Source: Firm-04 sp964479595
GTDB lineage: Bacteria > Bacillota > Clostridia > Oscillospirales > Ruminococcaceae
DNA: 64,000 nt
Direction: 5' to 3'
Assembly (NCBI GenBank): GCA_964479595.1
Contig: CAYZMU010000001.1
Location: 1-64,000 of the forward strand
The notes under the pieces were generated by a model. The model did not search any database. It was given only the letters and a program-made list of their open reading frames with translations, and was not told where the DNA came from. This document shows positions 8,254 to 16,316 of the stretch, piece by piece (positions within the stretch are counted from its first letter, which is position 1; each line of letters opens with the position of its first letter). The position numbers and the translations under genes were made by a program.

Positions 8254-9570
8254 TTACGCGGTGTAGGAGGAGGTGAGCCCGTAGTATTCCTCCAGCGTCA
8301 GTCCGCTCTGGGTAATTTTCCGCGCAAGCTCGCGCCCCAGATAGCGCACGTGCCAAGGCTCCCATTTGTAGCCCGTGACGCTCTCCTTGCCCTCGGGATA
8401 GCGAATCACGAAACCGTACTCCGCGCAGTGTTCCTTGAGCCAGGCGGCCTCGGGTGTCTGCGCGAAGGAATCGTCCGCGCGGTTGACGTCAAACGCCAGC
8501 CCGGTCTGATGCTCGGAATGCCCCGGGCGCGCGCTGTAGCGGTCCGCCGCCGCCTGCCCGTCGCTGGCGCAGTAATTCTGATAGAGCTGCTTTTGCAGCG
8601 AGTAGGAGCGAAAACCCGAGCAGACTTTAAGCGAGAGCCCGTCCTTCGCCGCCGCTGCCGCCATCTCGTCAAAAGCGCCCTGCGCCTCCGGATTCACGCC
8701 GGGGTTATAATCCTGCGGGAGCGCGTAGGTTTTATTGACAATCAGCACGCCGTCCACGTAGGTGATGCCGTTTTGCACCTGCGTCTGATAGGTTACGTCG
8801 GCTGTCGGGGAGGCGGTAATGCCGCCCTGCGCCGTGCCCGTCTGGTCCGTTTCGTCCGACGATGTTGTGGTCTGGGCGGGGATCTTGCCGGATTCGTCCG
8901 TCACCGCGACATCAATCTCGGCGTAGCAGTTGGGATTGCTCTCGGCCGTCACGCGCACGGTGCAGCGCCCGGGCTTTACGCCTGTGATGTTGCCCATCTC
9001 GTCCACGGTGGCGACGGATTCGTCGGAAGAAGTCCAGATTTCGTTCTTGTTGGGCGCGTCTTCCGGCGTCATGGTGACGAGCGCGTACTTGAGTTTCTCG
9101 CCCGCCTTGACCGTCGCGGTGTAGTACGTCAGCTCAATCTTCGTGACTGCCCCCGGCGCGAGTGTCGTGGTTGTGGTCGTGGTGGTTGTAGTCGTCGTGG
9201 TGGTCTCGGTCGTGGTCTCGTCGGGAATGACGCCGTAGCCCGTCACCTCAATGAGGAAGAACTCGCTCTGCCCCGCGCCTTTGGCCTCAATCGTCGTCTG
9301 CCCGGCGGATTTCGCCAGAATGACGTGGGTATCCGGGTCTATGGACGCGACGCTTTCCGCGGAGCTGCTAACCGAGTCAATGCTCTCCAGCCCGCACTGC
9401 AGGGTAATCTGCTCCCCGACCTTCATGGCGAAGGTGTGCTGCTGAGAGGGCACCGCGCCGGACTGAAGCACCAACAGCATGACGCCCGCGGCGAGCCCTA
9501 TCGTCGCCACGATGACCAGAAAAATGAGAAAGCCCTTGCCGGAGCGTGTCTTTTCTTTGTTCTTAGCCAT
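8254..9570 (-). CDS. VanY-type D-Ala-D-Ala carboxypeptidase with Ig-like domains
   Basis: A 438-aa membrane-anchored peptidase. A single N-terminal membrane segment (14-35) is followed by a first BIG2-like Ig domain (about 45-112), a pure Thr linker (119-136), a second BIG2 domain (about 141-225), another Ser/Thr linker, and a C-terminal VanY domain (about 268-432). The zinc site is visible: SEHQTGLAFDV supplies His354 and Asp361, and EPWHVRY supplies His407. The family trims the terminal D-Ala of peptidoglycan stem peptides. ATG 9570 has AGGAAAGGAACAG upstream; an extended frame would run through the promoter. The Ig domains and linker probably place the enzyme out in the wall. Confidence 0.92.
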   Translation of the reverse strand: MAKNKEKTRSGKGFLIFLVIVATIGLAAGVMLLVLQSGAVPSQQHTFAMKVGEQITLQCGLESIDSVSSSAESVASIDPDTHVILAKSAGQTTIEAKGAGQSEFFLIEVTGYGVIPDETTTETTTTTTTTTTTTTTLAPGAVTKIELTYYTATVKAGEKLKYALVTMTPEDAPNKNEIWTSSDESVATVDEMGNITGVKPGRCTVRVTAESNPNCYAEIDVAVTDESGKIPAQTTTSSDETDQTGTAQGGITASPTADVTYQTQVQNGITYVDGVLIVNKTYALPQDYNPGVNPEAQGAFDEMAAAAAKDGLSLKVCSGFRSYSLQKQLYQNYCASDGQAAADRYSARPGHSEHQTGLAFDVNRADDSFAQTPEAAWLKEHCAEYGFVIRYPEGKESVTGYKWEPWHVRYLGRELARKITQSGLTLEEYYGLTSSYTA

Positions 9571-9619
9571 AATCCTGTTCCTTTCCTTCACGCGGGCGGC
9601 CGTTTGCCCGCTCTCTTCT

Positions 9620-9648
9620 ATTATACCACAAAACCGCCCGCTTTTCAA
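9620..9648 (-). promoter_or_regulatory. Promoter of the VanY-type gene
   Basis: On the minus strand TTGAAA (9648-9643) and TATAAT (9625-9620) are 17 bp apart, with TGTGG before the -10. It is divergent from the GH9 promoter 87 bp away. Confidence 0.85.
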
Positions 9649-9672
9649 GCCCAAAATTCTCTGCCCGGATTT

Positions 9673-9690
9673 TCGGCAAAATGCACAAAT
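9673..9690 (+). repeat. Intergenic motif, copy 1 (TCGGCAAAATGCACAAAT)
   Basis: This 18-nt sequence differs at one base from 58622-58639. Both copies sit between divergent promoters, here those of the VanY-type gene and the GH9 cellulase gene. It could be a shared regulator site; two copies in 64 kb is thin evidence. Confidence 0.35.
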
Positions 9691-9734
9691 TCCGAAGACA
9701 AAAACCGTCAAAACGCCGAAGTTTTCAAAAGCCC

Positions 9735-9763
9735 TTTACAGCGCGGGGAGAATGGATTATAAT
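9735..9763 (+). promoter_or_regulatory. Promoter of the GH9 cellulase gene
   Basis: TTTACA (9735-9740) and TATAAT (9758-9763) are separated by 17 bp. The start codon is more than 200 nt further on, so the transcript has a long leader. Confidence 0.75.
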
Positions 9764-9769
9764 AGAAGT

Positions 9770-9974
9770 AAATGGGGGATTATGCCGGAATACGGTATGA
9801 TGCCCGACGAAGAGCGGCGGTTATCGGCCTGAGAGCCATGGAGGCGGGATTCCTCCGCGGGTGCTGCACGGGAGTGCCCGCGGCCCCCAACTTTCCGTTT
9901 CCGCGGTTTCGCGGCCGGGCGCCGGCGCTGACAAACGCCCTTTTTGAGGGCTTCCAAACGGGAGGGTTCAAAGA
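9770..9974 (+). other. Long structured 5' leader of the GH9 cellulase mRNA
   Basis: About 205 nt separate the predicted transcription start from the GH9 ATG. The stretch holds adjacent stems: GGAGG/CCTCC (9840-9844 with 9852-9856), GCGGGTGCT/AGTGCCCGC (9857-9865 with 9873-9881, two G-U pairs) and GCCCT/AGGGC (9937-9941 with 9947-9951), the last just before the ribosome site GGGAGGG. It does not match the TPP, FMN, cobalamin, glycine or cyclic-di-GMP consensus that I know. No convincing leader peptide is seen. It is a candidate regulatory RNA, class unknown. Confidence 0.45.
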
Positions 9975-12900
9975 ATGCTGAAGAAATCATTCGGCAAGCG
10001 TATGACCGGCGGGATTGTTTCCGCGGCGATGCTTGGCAGCGCGGTGCTTTCCGCGTTCCCGAGCTCGCTGCTGACGGCGTCCGCGGGTCAGATGCTGGGC
10101 CAAACGAACTTCGATGACGGTATAGGTCTGCCGTGGCACACCTGCGTCACACAGCCTGCGCAGCTGGATTTCACCATCAGCGGCGGGACCTATAACATCA
10201 CGATTGTGAACAACGGCGGCTTGGAAGACGGCGGCGCTTCGCGCTGGGACTGCCAGTTCCGCCACAGAAAGCTTTCCATTCACGCGGGCGAGACCTATCN
10301 NNNNNNNNNNNNNNNNNNNNNNNNNNNNNNNNNNNNNNNNNNNNNNNNNNNNNNNNNNNNNNNNNNNNNNNNNNNNNNNNNNNNNNNNNNNNNNNNNNNC
10401 GACAGACTGCTTCCCCGACGGTACGAAACTGACGTTTGACAACATGAGCCTTGAGTGCACCACTTCTGATGAATACGACTGGATTGAACCCGAACCGCAG
10501 CCGGAATATCCGATTCACGGCAACCAGTTGGGCTACTACACCAACCTGACCAAGCAGGCGACCATTCACGATTCCGCGTCCTTCGAGGGGAAGGCTGTCT
10601 CCATCGTGGAAAAGGATACCGGCACTGAGGTCTGGTCGGGCACATCCACCGCCTCCGGTTCCACGATCGATGAGGCCTCCGGTATGTACTGCGGCACCAT
10701 CAACTTCACGGATCTCAAGACTCCGGGCGAATATTATTTCACGGTTGACGGCAAGCAGGCGTCCTATCCCTTCAAGATCGGCGACGACATCTATGATGAC
10801 GTTGTGACTGACGCGGTCAACTACTTCTATCAGAACCGCGCGGGCGTCCCGATTGAGGAACAGTACATCACCTCTCAGGGCGAGAACGCCAGCAAATCCG
10901 CGCTGGCGCACGCGGATTTTGGTCACAATCCCGATGACCCGTACATTCAGGACAAGTGGATTAAGGCCTATAAGAACGACGGCTCGGATGTCCAGACGTC
11001 CAACGGCAAGATTATCGCGAACGACGGCTGGTATGACGCGGGCGACCACGGCAAATACGTTGTCAACGGCGGTATCTCCGTCTGGACGCTGCAGAACCTC
11101 TATGAGTGGTCTCTCGCGGACAACGCGACGGATGTCGGCAAATTCGCGGATGGTTCGGGCACGGTGGTTGTCCCCGAAACGGGTAACTCGATTCCGGATA
11201 TCCTCGACGAGACAAAGGTGGAACTCAAGTTCTTTGAGGAAATGCTCGTTCCCGCGTCCTACAAGATGTCTGTGTATGAAGGGCCCGAGGGCGGCGAGGA
11301 CACCGGCGTCTACGAGAACATGATTTTCCACAAACTGCACGATTCCAAGTGGACCGGCCTTGCCGTTCACGCTTGGGACTATGAAGAGAGCAAAGACTGG
11401 GCGGGCATTCAGCGTATTGTCAAGCCTCCGTCCACCGCGGCGACGCTCAACGTGACCGCGTCGGCGGCACAGGCGGCGCGTCTGTTCGAGGACAGCGACC
11501 CGACCTTCGCGGCTGATATGCTCGATCTTGCCAAGAAGACCTATGAGGCGGCAAAGAAGAACCCGAAGCTCTACGCGCCGCTTGATCAGGCCATCGGCGG
11601 CGGCGCCTACGGCGACAACGAGGTAGGCGACGACTTCTACTGGGCGGCCTGCGAGCTCTACATCACCACGGGCGACGCGACCTACCTCACCGACCTGGAG
11701 TCCTATGATGGCGCCTATTCGCTCACGACCGACCTGAGCGGCGGCGAGAACAACGGCACCTTCACCTCGTTCAACTGGGGCAACACCGCCGGTCTGGGTA
11801 CCCTTTCGCTCTACCTGAACCAGGACAAGATTGACCCCGCGAACGCGGCAAAGGTTAAGGACTCCATCGCGGCAGCGGCGGACGCCTATCTCAACCAAGA
11901 GGCTCTGGAAGGCTTCGGCGTTCCGTACACCAGTTCTACATTCACAGACCCGATTAACATTCCGAAGAATCCCGACGGCACCGAATACGAGGTGTATGGC
12001 TATGAATGGGGTTCCAACTCCATGGTCGTCAACAACGCGATCGTTCTGGCCTACGCCTACAACGCTACGGATGATGCCAAGTACTTAAACGGCGCCGCGG
12101 AAGCGATGGACTACATCTTCGGCAGAAACGCTCTGGATTACTCCTTCGTCACCGGCTACGGCACCTACCACTGCATCAACCCGCACCACAGACTCTGGTC
12201 TCATGAGGACGACCCGAACTTCCCGTACGCGCCTTCCGGCGTCATGTCCGGCGGTCCGAACTCCGGTCTGCAAGACCCGTACGTCGCGGGTATGGGCTAT
12301 GTCCGCGGTAAAGTCGCGCCGCAGCTGTGCTACATCGACTCCATCGAGGCGTGGTCCGTCAACGAGGTTACCATCAACTGGAACTCCCCGTTCGCGTGGG
12401 TCATGAGCTTCCTGGAAGATGAGGCCCCGAGCGGCGAGTCTGTTGACCCTGTCCCCGGCACGACCACAACAAAGGATCCCAGTGCCACGACCACCACGAC
12501 CACTACAACTACGGCGGCTGGCGATTCCGAGTCTTCGACCACCACCACGACCACCACAACCACAGCGGCTGCCGGTTCTGACACCACCACAACCACAGCG
12601 GCTGCCGGCTCTGACACCACCACAACCTCCACGACTGTCTCGACGCAGGGCACCGGCGACACCGCGCCTACGCCGACCGCGACAACACCTTCCGGTTCTG
12701 CCACCACAACCACCACCGCTTCTCAGAACACCGGAGCTTCGGGCGATACATCAACCAGCACCACCAGCACCACCACCTCTACGACCGTGCAGAGCGGCAA
12801 CGACACCACACCTCCTGCCGGCACCGTGGACTGGGGCAATGTGGATGAGTCCACCGGCGCGGATCGCGTCACCATTGCGGACGCCATCCTGCTCGCGCGG

Positions 12901-13050
12901 ACACTCTCGAATGATGCCTATCGCACCGCGACTGACCAGGGCAAGCTGAACGCCGATGTCTCGCACAACGGCGCAGTGGATCAGGATGACCTCACGAAAC
13001 TGATGGAATATCTCGCTGAGACCCTTTCGCTGTCTGACCTTGCCCAGTAA
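9975..13050 (+). CDS. GH9 endoglucanase with CBM4-like module and type I dockerin (interrupted by an assembly gap)
   Basis: A secreted cellulosomal cellulase. The order is: signal peptide (about 1-37), CBM4/9-like module containing FDDGIGLPWHTC and closing after the gap with LTFDNMSLECT, Ig-like CelD_N domain (YPIHGNQLGYYTN to YPFKIGDDIYDD), and a GH9 (alpha/alpha)6 catalytic domain. GH9 marks are WYDAGDHGKYVVNGG (catalytic Asp pair), NPHHRLWSHEDD and NEVTINWNSPFAWV (catalytic Glu). Long Thr/Ala/Ser linkers follow from about 12450 to 12810. The dockerin at the end has two Ca-binding repeats (VTIADAILLARTL and NADVSHNGAVDQDDLTKLMEYL). The 100-N run at 10300-10399 puts the two halves in different frames, yet the CBM continues sensibly across it, so I read one intact gene whose gap length is wrong. 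Confidence 0.93.
10300..10399. other. Assembly gap of 100 N inside the GH9 gene
   Basis: Exactly 100 N, a standard placeholder for an unknown distance. Flanking coding sequence belongs to one CBM4-like module but changes reading frame, which shows the true length is not 100. Confidence 0.95.
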
Positions 13051-13067
13051 TCTTTCCAACGCATTCG

Positions 13068-13098
13068 GGCGCGCCCCCTCAAGAGGGCGCGCCTTTTT
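13068..13098 (+). terminator. Intrinsic terminator of the GH9 gene
   Basis: GGCGCGCCC pairs with GGGCGCGCC around a short loop (about 13068-13093), and TTTTT follows at 13094-13098. It is 18 nt past the GH9 stop codon. Confidence 0.9.
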
Positions 13099-13103
13099 CG
13101 CGC

Positions 13104-13133
13104 TTGACAATTCATGACTTTGTGGTGTATAAT
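13104..13133 (+). promoter_or_regulatory. Promoter of the CE2-type esterase gene
   Basis: TTGACA (13104-13109) and TATAAT (13128-13133) with an 18-bp spacer containing TTGTGG. It begins right after the GH9 terminator. Confidence 0.85.
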
Positions 13134-13164
13134 GAAAGCGAAGAACGGCAAAAGGAGGGCGCGG

Positions 13165-14178
13165 ATGAGAACGGTGGAAGTTTCGGCGGCCAGCTGCAGA
13201 TTCCTCGGGAGGACCTGTCTGCTGGAGGGCTGCCGCGCGCTCGCGCAGAGCGGCTCGGGTGTGGAGACGGTGATTTCGGGCAGTTTCGCGAGCGTCACGC
13301 TGCGCGGGGTGTGCTTCGCGGAGCGCTCCCAGCCCCCGAGATGCGCGGTTTGGATTGACGGGCGGCGTGTGGCGGAGGCGCTCCTCGACCGGGAACGCGA
13401 AATCACGCTGTGGCGCGAAAATCGTACCGCGACGGTGCGGATTCTCCTGCTCTCCGAGGCGGTTTACGGCGCGGTGGAGGTGCGGGGGTTTCAGGTGGAA
13501 TCCGAGATTGAGGAGCCGCTTCGCCCCACGGTTTTTACGGGGATTCGCGCGGAGTTTATCGGGGATTCCATCACCTGCGGCTACGGCGTGGAGGCGGAAC
13601 GCGCCGAGGCGCCCTTTACGACCGCGCAGGAGGATTTCACGAAAACGTACGCCTGGCTCACATCACAGGCGCTGGGGCTTGACTGCTCGGCGGTCTGTTA
13701 CAGCGGCTACGGGATCGTTTCGGGGTATCGCGAGGACGGCGTCAAGGACCCGGGGCGGCTGATTCCGCAGCGCTATCCGTTCGCGGGAGCGGGCGGCTGC
13801 GCGGTGGCTTGGGATTTTGGCGCGAATCCGCGCGACTTGATTGTTCTGAACGCCGGGACGAATGACGAGCCGTATGTCATGGCGGATTTTGAGACGCGCG
13901 CGGCGGAATTCGGGCGCGGCTACGAGGCGTTTCTGAGGATGCTGCGCGAAAAGAACCCCGCCGCCAAGATCCTTTGCGTGATTGGCGTGATGGGCGCGGG
14001 GGAACTCTTCCCCTATATAGAGCAGGCGGCGGCAAATCTCCAAGACAGCGCGATTCGCTGCGCGCGGCTGGCGGAGCAGGTCCCTGAGGACGGCTACGGC
14101 GCCAACTGGCATCCGAGCGTCCTGACGCAGCAAAAGACGGCTCAAAGGCTCCGCGCGGAGCTAGCGTCGTTCCTCTGA
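13165..14178 (+). CDS. SGNH esterase resembling carbohydrate esterase family 2
   Basis: A 337-aa two-domain esterase. The N-terminal part (about 1-125) is predicted beta-rich, like the CE2 jelly roll. The SGNH domain starts with FIGDSITCGYG (catalytic Ser135), continues with YSGYGIVSGY (typical of CE2), LNAGTND (block III) and ends with DGYGANWHPS, which supplies the catalytic His316. CE2 enzymes remove acetyl groups from plant polysaccharides. The ATG at 13165 has AAAGGAGG upstream. There is no signal peptide, lipobox or dockerin, so the enzyme is probably cytoplasmic and would act on imported acetylated oligosaccharides; that is inference. It follows the GH9 cellulase but has its own promoter. 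Confidence 0.87.
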   Translation: MRTVEVSAASCRFLGRTCLLEGCRALAQSGSGVETVISGSFASVTLRGVCFAERSQPPRCAVWIDGRRVAEALLDREREITLWRENRTATVRILLLSEAVYGAVEVRGFQVESEIEEPLRPTVFTGIRAEFIGDSITCGYGVEAERAEAPFTTAQEDFTKTYAWLTSQALGLDCSAVCYSGYGIVSGYREDGVKDPGRLIPQRYPFAGAGGCAVAWDFGANPRDLIVLNAGTNDEPYVMADFETRAAEFGRGYEAFLRMLREKNPAAKILCVIGVMGAGELFPYIEQAAANLQDSAIRCARLAEQVPEDGYGANWHPSVLTQQKTAQRLRAELASFL

Positions 14179-14209
14179 GGCGGAGATTGGGGAAATTCGC
14201 GCGTTTGGC

Positions 14210-14238
14210 TTTACATTTGCGGGTTTCTGTGGTATAAT
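14210..14238 (+). promoter_or_regulatory. Promoter of the barnase-barstar pair
   Basis: TTTACA (14210-14215) and TATAAT (14233-14238), 17-bp spacer, with TCTGTGG before the -10. The Shine-Dalgarno AAGGAGG starts at the very next base, so a normal start site would lie within or after it. Confidence 0.8.
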
Positions 14239-14252
14239 AAGGAGGAAGAAAC

Positions 14253-14879
14253 TTGGGATACAGCAGGATAAAGTCTGTTCTGGTCTGCTTCGTGGCGCTT
14301 TTCTGCGGGGTGCTGGCGGGCTGCGGTTCCACGGGCGAAAGCACGGCGGCAAGCACGGGCGAGAGTACAGCGGCTGCCACAGGGAGTACGTCGGCAAGCA
14401 CGGGCGGGAGCACGGCGGCAAGCACGACCGGGAGCACGGCGGAAAGTACCCTCACGGCGCGCGAAACGGAATCGAGCTACGACGCGGGCACTTTCACAGG
14501 CGAGACGACCGTTTCCGCGCGGGCACAGCTCGACAGGGACGGCAGCTACACCACCAAGGACGATGTCGCGCTCTATATCCACCTTTACGGGGAACTGCCC
14601 GCGAATTTCATCACGAAGGAACAGGCGTGGGAGCTTGGCTGGGAAAACGGTTCGCTTGAGCCCTACGCGCCGGGAAAGTGCATCGGCGGCTCGCGCTTCA
14701 GAAACTTAGAGGGCAGTCTGCCGAAACGGGAGGGACGCATTTACCGCGAATGCGACATCGACACGCTCGGGGCGAGCTCGCGCGGCGCGAAACGCCTGGT
14801 CTATTCCGATGACGGGCTCATCTACTACACCGCGGATCACTACAAGACTTTCGAACTGCTGTATGGAGAGGAGAACTGA
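14253..14879 (+). CDS. Barnase-family ribonuclease, secreted as a lipoprotein
   Basis: A 208-aa exported RNase. A signal peptide with lipobox LAGC (Cys24) is followed by a Ser/Thr/Gly/Ala repeat linker (about 25-70) and a complete barnase domain (about 97-208). ITKEQAWELGW, APGKCIGGSRF, LPKREGRIYRECDID and YYTADHYKTFELLY align with barnase; the catalytic pair is Glu166 (barnase E73) and His196 (H102), and Lys122 matches K27. The two active-site arginines are present with a one-residue shift. The start is TTG at 14253, 7 nt after AAGGAGG. The barstar gene begins 2 nt after the stop, so toxin and inhibitor are coupled. Whether it feeds on RNA or attacks neighbours is not shown by sequence. Confidence 0.95.
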   Translation: MGYSRIKSVLVCFVALFCGVLAGCGSTGESTAASTGESTAAATGSTSASTGGSTAASTTGSTAESTLTARETESSYDAGTFTGETTVSARAQLDRDGSYTTKDDVALYIHLYGELPANFITKEQAWELGWENGSLEPYAPGKCIGGSRFRNLEGSLPKREGRIYRECDIDTLGASSRGAKRLVYSDDGLIYYTADHYKTFELLYGEEN

Positions 14880-14881
14880 GA

Positions 14882-15151
14882 ATGCAAGTGACCATAGACT
14901 GCGCCAAAATCGCGAGCGCCAACGGGCTGCACCACACTTTCTGCGAGACGCTGCACCTGCCCGCCTACTACGGCGACAACTTAGACGCGCTGTTTGACTG
15001 CCTCACATCCCTGCCGGACAAGACGACCATTACGCTGCAGAATGTGCAGTCGCTCATCAACAATCTGGGCAGTTACGGCCGCGCCGCGCTCAACACGATT
15101 GAGAGCGCCGAGCGCGCCAATCCCCAAAGGCTCACGATCATCATGCAGTAA
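14882..15151 (+). CDS. Barstar-family ribonuclease inhibitor
   Basis: An 89-aa cytoplasmic protein that blocks the active site of the adjacent RNase before export. LPAYYGDNLDALFDCL matches barstar's binding helix and carries the equivalents of Tyr29, Asp35 and Asp39; the C-terminal strand NPQRLTIIMQ also fits. Barstar Trp38 is Phe here. The ATG lies 2 nt after the barnase stop, with GGAGAGGAG at the end of the barnase gene as ribosome site, so the inhibitor is made from the same transcript. The length is normal for the family. Confidence 0.95.
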   Translation: MQVTIDCAKIASANGLHHTFCETLHLPAYYGDNLDALFDCLTSLPDKTTITLQNVQSLINNLGSYGRAALNTIESAERANPQRLTIIMQ

Positions 15152-15187
15152 AAACACCCCCCGGATTTCCGGGGGGCTTGTATTTTA
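15151..15187. terminator. Bidirectional terminator between barstar and rpsI
   Basis: CCCCCCGG (15157-15164) and CCGGGGGG (15169-15176) form a perfect 8-bp stem with an ATTT loop. Downstream on + is a T-rich stretch (CTTGTATTTT); on - the stem is followed by TGTTTTT. It serves both convergent transcripts. Confidence 0.85.
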
Positions 15188-15601
15188 TCTCTTGGAAAAC
15201 TGCGGCGCGCGTCTTGCCGCTTTGAGACCATATTTCTTTCTTTCTTTCATTCTCGGGTCGCGGGTCAGATAGCCCGCTTTTTTCAGCGCCGGGCGCAAAT
15301 CCTCGTCCACGCGAAGCAGCGCGCGCGCGATGCCGTGGCGGATGGCGCCCGCCTGACCGGTCACGCCGCCGCCCGAAACGGTGCAGACGACGTCAAACTG
15401 CGACGCCTTGCCCGTCAGCTCCAGGGGCTGGCGCACAATCAGCTTCAGCGTTTCCAGCCCGAAATAGTCGTCAATCTCTCTGCCGTTGATGGTGACCGCG
15501 CCGGAACCCGGGAAGAGGCGCACCCTCGCGACGGAGGATTTTCTTCTGCCGGTGCCGTAGTAGGACTTGAGCTTTGCCTCGTAGGAAACCGCTTCACTCA
15601 T
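15185..15601 (-). CDS. rpsI: 30S ribosomal protein S9
   Basis: A 138-aa small-subunit protein located in the head of the 30S subunit. YYGTGRRKSSVARVRLFPGSG is the classic S9 opening, and the basic tail ends RRAPQFSKR, the family's SKR terminus that reaches toward the P-site tRNA. ATG 15601 has AAAGGAG upstream. The gene follows rplM after 16 nt, the conserved rplM-rpsI operon order. Confidence 0.98.
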   Translation of the reverse strand: MSEAVSYEAKLKSYYGTGRRKSSVARVRLFPGSGAVTINGREIDDYFGLETLKLIVRQPLELTGKASQFDVVCTVSGGGVTGQAGAIRHGIARALLRVDEDLRPALKKAGYLTRDPRMKERKKYGLKAARRAPQFSKR

Positions 15602-15617
15602 TTTTCATGCTCCTTTC

Positions 15618-16046
15618 TCACAGCGTGTAGGGCTCAGGCTTCTGCGCCGCGTTCTTGTGCTCCGCGCCCGCGTAGACGCGCAGACGCTTCATGGAAGCCC
15701 TGCCGATGTGGTTGTCATGAATCATGCCCTGTACCGCCATGTACATGGCCTGTTCGGGATTCTTCTCCATCAGCTCGCGGTAGGAGACCTTCTTTAAGTG
15801 GCCAATCCAGCCGGTGTGCCAGATCTTGAACTTCTGGTCGAGTTTCTTGCCTGTCAGGACCGCCTGCGCGCAGTTGATAATGATAACATAATCGCCGCAA
15901 TCGACATTCGGCGTGAAATCAACCTTGTGCTTGCCGCGCAGCAGCGTCGCCGCTTTGGTGGCGGTGCGCCCCAGACTCTGCCCGGCGGCGTCAAGAATGT
16001 ACCACTTGCGGGTAATTTCCGCGGGCTTCGGCATTGTTGTTGACAT
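15618..16046 (-). CDS. rplM: 50S ribosomal protein L13
   Basis: A 142-aa large-subunit assembly protein. RKWYILDAAGQSLGRTATKAATLLRGKHK, the VDCGDYVIIIN segment and GWIGHLKK are L13 signatures, followed by the C-terminal RLRVYAGAEHKNAAQ. ATG 16046 has GGAGGAGAAG upstream; an in-frame TTG at 16061 overlaps that site and is rejected. It is the first gene of the rplM-rpsI operon behind a structured leader and a strong promoter. Confidence 0.98.
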   Translation of the reverse strand: MSTTMPKPAEITRKWYILDAAGQSLGRTATKAATLLRGKHKVDFTPNVDCGDYVIIINCAQAVLTGKKLDQKFKIWHTGWIGHLKKVSYRELMEKNPEQAMYMAVQGMIHDNHIGRASMKRLRVYAGAEHKNAAQKPEPYTL

Positions 16047-16104
16047 TTGCTTCTCCTCCAAAATGTAGTATTCGCGGTGTCCACGGGGAGGACAAACCGC
16101 TGCC
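16047..16104 (-). promoter_or_regulatory. Structured rplM leader, candidate L13 autoregulatory element
   Basis: On the minus strand the leader contains a stem GCGGT-(TT)-GTCC / GGAC-ACCGC, nine pairs with a two-base bulge, ahead of the L13 ribosome site. Firmicutes rplM operons are known to carry an L13 leader that the protein itself can bind. Assignment is by position and hairpin; a covariance search would decide it. Confidence 0.5.
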
Positions 16105-16109
16105 TTTTT

Positions 16110-16138
16110 ATTGTACCCGATTTTTCCCCTTTTGTCAA
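16110..16138 (-). promoter_or_regulatory. Promoter of rplM-rpsI
   Basis: Minus-strand TTGACA (16138-16133) and TACAAT (16115-16110), 17-bp spacer: a near-consensus strong promoter, as expected for ribosomal protein genes. Confidence 0.88.
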
Positions 16139-16173
16139 CCCTAAAATTCAGGATATTTCAAAATATATCGCTC

Positions 16174-16222
16174 AATCTCTTGTTTTCTCTTGAAATTGCT
16201 CCAAATCTCTTGATTTCTCGTG
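16174..16222. repeat. Two direct repeats spaced by 30 bp upstream of the rplM promoter
   Basis: AATCTCTTGTTTTCTCTTG (16174-16192) and AATCTCTTGATTTCTCGTG (16204-16222) match at 17 of 19 positions and start exactly 30 bp apart. They lie just upstream of the rplM -35 box in an AT-rich spacer. They may be paired regulator sites or an old tandem duplication. Confidence 0.4.
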
Positions 16223-16316
16223 TTTCATTTCATTTTTTTTGCGGCAAAAGAACCGTCATATCGCACAAAACGGGTAGTCTGGATTTGTATAAAACGCTGA
16301 AATTTCGGGAAAGCCC

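Noticed and set aside
8179..9762. A 527-codon plus-strand open frame across the VanY-type gene
   Set aside because: It covers the gene and its promoter in antisense, is Arg/Gly-rich without domains, and the minus-strand protein has a clear zinc-peptidase site.
9772..9981. A 69-codon reading frame in the GH9 leader as a leader peptide
   Set aside because: No ribosome site, Arg/Gly-rich content typical of non-coding GC-rich DNA, and it overlaps the real start in another frame.
12460..12820. Repeated ACC/ACG units that could look like a repeat array
   Set aside because: They are in-frame Thr-rich linker codons between the GH9 domain and dockerin; there are no unique spacers, so not CRISPR.
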